NCBI GenBank assembly: GCA_023269335.1
Contig: JAHFTM010000062.1
Location: 1 to 8,849, forward strand
Length of the DNA: 8,849 bases
Direction: 5' to 3'
From: Chlamydiia bacterium
Lineage (GTDB): Bacteria > Chlamydiota > Chlamydiia > Chlamydiales > FEN-1388
Every line of letters starts with the position of its first letter. Positions within the stretch are counted from its first letter, which is position 1. Below the pieces are notes generated by a model. That model saw nothing but the letters and a program-made list of their open reading frames with translations. It was not told the DNA's origin and ran no database searches. A program made the position numbers and the translations under genes. Positions 7,615 through 8,849 of this stretch are shown here, piece after piece.

Positions 7615-8694
7615 TTAACCGCGCTCGAGCAGCACATTTTCATAGGTTAAATCAAAGTGCTGTACTTGAAGCCTTACTCGTGAGCCTTTTTCTCCTAAAA
7701 GATACCTGATAACCTGTTTGACTGGCATGCCGAGCACATCAATTTCCTCTTCATCATCATTCGGAGAGATTGTTAAAATTGCATCTCCAACTTTCAATCT
7801 TCCAGATTTACTTGCAGATGAATCAGCATGTATTTTGCAAATCTGAAGCGCTGGCGTTGGCGGAGTTATCTTGATTCCGATACCATACTTGTTAAAAAAC
7901 TGCTGCCTTACAAAAGGGATAATAGCATCCCATTTCTCTTGAAAAAGCGCATGACCTTCATTTGGATAGATCTTTAAAAGACATTCTTTTCCTTCTTGAA
8001 GTAATTGTGCTTGTAGAGCCACTGCCGAAGGTAAACCTCTACGATCATCAAATTCTCCATGAAGCAAAAGTGTTGTGCTTTGGATGCTCGAGGTATTATA
8101 CAACGCTGATCTGGCTATATAATCCTCATCATCAGCACCTACTTCTTGAAGCAAGTTATCACGCATCCCACTCAAGTACTCCGGCAGTAACGCACGTCGA
8201 TTGGTCACGTCATACTCTCCACTTTCTAAAATGAGAACAGTCAGTTCTGGGTAGTAGATAGGTACAAGACTTGCAAGCGTAGCCCCTCTACTGATTCCAT
8301 AAATGCCCATTCGAGTAGGATCTGCACAACCAAGTGAGGCCACATATTCAATCACAGACGCTACAGCTTTTTGAGATTCCGGCCCAGAAAAATCCCTCTC
8401 ACCATTTGATCGACCAAAGCCTGGAATTGAGATGGACACTGCCACAATACCCTCTTCAACAAAGCGATCCAAATAGCCGTAGTCAACAAGCTGCCGCCCA
8501 CCGCTGCTATTTTCTTCTGGTTGATACCCATGAAGTAAAAATATCACTGGGTATGAGCCTGCCCTTTCAGGCTTCTTCACAAAAAACTCAATGTTTTTAT
8601 CTGGTTGATAAGGATTTTCGATGATAAAGGCCTCAACTGCAAACAGAGACGAACAGGTCATTATCCACAATGCAAAAAACAGTAATTTTTTCAT
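7615..8694 (-). CDS. Exported alpha/beta-hydrolase with C-terminal PDZ domain
   Basis: A 359-residue protein. ATG 8694-8692 is preferred over an in-frame ATG at 8712 because AGGAGA lies six bases before it and the product then begins with a classic signal peptide (MKKLLFFALWIMTCSSLFA, cleavage probably before VEAF). Numbering from that Met: the oxyanion-type HG motif is at 55-56, the nucleophile elbow GISRG has Ser135, the acid is probably Asp216 in HGEFDD, and the catalytic His is 248 in EGHAL. This is the order of an S9-like or dienelactone-hydrolase-like serine hydrolase. From about 270 to 350 follows a PDZ domain (SGRLKVGDAILTI, then VIRYLLGEKGSRVRLQV), most like the PDZ of Prc/CtpA tail-specific proteases. 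Inference: a periplasmic or surface-facing esterase or peptidase whose PDZ binds peptide C-termini. The substrate is not evident. No terminator follows; the IS remnant begins about five bases after the stop. Confidence 0.88.
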   Translation of the reverse strand: MKKLLFFALWIMTCSSLFAVEAFIIENPYQPDKNIEFFVKKPERAGSYPVIFLLHGYQPEENSSGGRQLVDYGYLDRFVEEGIVAVSISIPGFGRSNGERDFSGPESQKAVASVIEYVASLGCADPTRMGIYGISRGATLASLVPIYYPELTVLILESGEYDVTNRRALLPEYLSGMRDNLLQEVGADDEDYIARSALYNTSSIQSTTLLLHGEFDDRRGLPSAVALQAQLLQEGKECLLKIYPNEGHALFQEKWDAIIPFVRQQFFNKYGIGIKITPPTPALQICKIHADSSASKSGRLKVGDAILTISPNDDEEEIDVLGMPVKQVIRYLLGEKGSRVRLQVQHFDLTYENVLLERG

Positions 8695-8700
8695 TGCTTT

Positions 8701-8706
8701 TCTCCT
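8701..8706 (-). promoter_or_regulatory. Ribosome binding site deciding the hydrolase start
   Basis: AGGAGA on the minus strand lies six bases before ATG 8694 and inside the reading frame that would start at ATG 8712. This makes 8694 the more likely start and places a standard Lys-Lys signal-peptide N-terminus first. Confidence 0.75.
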
Positions 8707-8734
8707 ATACATGTCGTTTTAAATTCATAAGATC

Positions 8735-8740
8735 ATTGTA
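8735..8740 (-). promoter_or_regulatory. Possible -10 element for the hydrolase gene
   Basis: Minus-strand TACAAT (five of six consensus bases) would start transcription near 8728, giving a leader of about 35 bases to ATG 8694. No good -35 lies at the right spacing, so this is only a candidate in AT-rich DNA. Confidence 0.25.
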
Positions 8741-8784
8741 CTAACTTCAGTGAAAAGAAAGCAGATTTTTTTAAGATTTTGTTA

Positions 8785-8847
8785 TCAAGCAGGCTGAAAA
8801 TACAGTTCAAAGAAAAAATCAAACAACATATAAAGTAGTCCAAATGT
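8785..8847 (-). other. Possible 3' tail of an upstream minus-strand gene
   Basis: From the right edge one minus-strand frame is open for 20 codons to TGA 8787-8785, with aromatic, membrane-like content (GLLYMLFDFFFELYFQPA). A gene ending here would precede the hydrolase on the same strand. A second frame is also open over most of this AT-rich stretch, so this may be chance. The rest of 8713-8849 shows nothing else. Confidence 0.15.
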
Positions 8848-8849
8848 GG

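Noticed and set aside
7962..8624. Plus-strand frames of 90 and 96 codons opposite the hydrolase
   Set aside because: They are antisense to a gene with a full catalytic motif set and signal peptide, and have no domain-like features.
8680..8694. Lipoprotein signal with lipobox at the Cys of the hydrolase signal peptide (IMTC)
   Set aside because: The position before Cys is Thr, not Gly, Ala or Ser, while a good signal peptidase I site (SLFA then VEAF) follows.

Overview
The window looks like a piece of an AT-rich bacterial chromosome, most likely a Chlamydiota (Parachlamydia/Simkania/Waddlia-type environmental chlamydia). The main reason is the giant DUF3638/DUF3645-type protein, a family I know from eukaryotes and, among bacteria, chiefly from amoeba- and host-associated chlamydiae. 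This placement is an inference from one protein family and general composition, not from a marker gene.

Layout. (1) Positions 3-6212, plus strand: one enormous reading frame that is open to the left edge of the window, so the gene is probably 5'-partial. At least 2069 codons are visible. Its middle carries an ordered set of superfamily-2 helicase/SecA-like motifs: a GxGKT P-loop, a DEAD box, a TG-M motif III equivalent, an H..G.D motif V equivalent and a Q...R.R motif VI equivalent. About 1000 residues of unrecognised sequence precede them and a coiled-coil-rich tail follows. (2) Positions 6213-6340: short convergent intergenic region with an 11-bp perfect hairpin flanked by T-rich sequence on both strands, a likely bidirectional terminator. 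(3) Positions 6341-6904, minus strand: a small basic Ala/Pro-repeat protein of unknown function, with a good ribosome binding site and a near-consensus sigma-70-type promoter just upstream. (4) Positions 7048-7609, minus strand: a decayed 3' fragment of an IS91-family (Y2/HUH) transposase, lacking the catalytic N-terminal part and frameshifted near its end. (5) Positions 7615-8694, minus strand: an exported alpha/beta-hydrolase with a G-x-S-x-G nucleophile elbow, fused to a C-terminal PDZ domain resembling that of tail-specific (Prc/CtpA) proteases. (6) Positions 8713-8849: upstream region of the hydrolase, holding at most a weak promoter and possibly the last codons of another minus-strand gene.

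The genes do not form an evident pathway. The giant protein faces the others convergently and is insulated from them by the terminator. The hydrolase, the IS remnant and the small Ala/Pro protein share the minus strand, but the small gene has its own promoter and the IS remnant sits directly behind the hydrolase stop codon. No RNA genes, CRISPR arrays or complete mobile elements were seen. The most rewarding objects are the giant helicase-like protein and the hydrolase-PDZ fusion.
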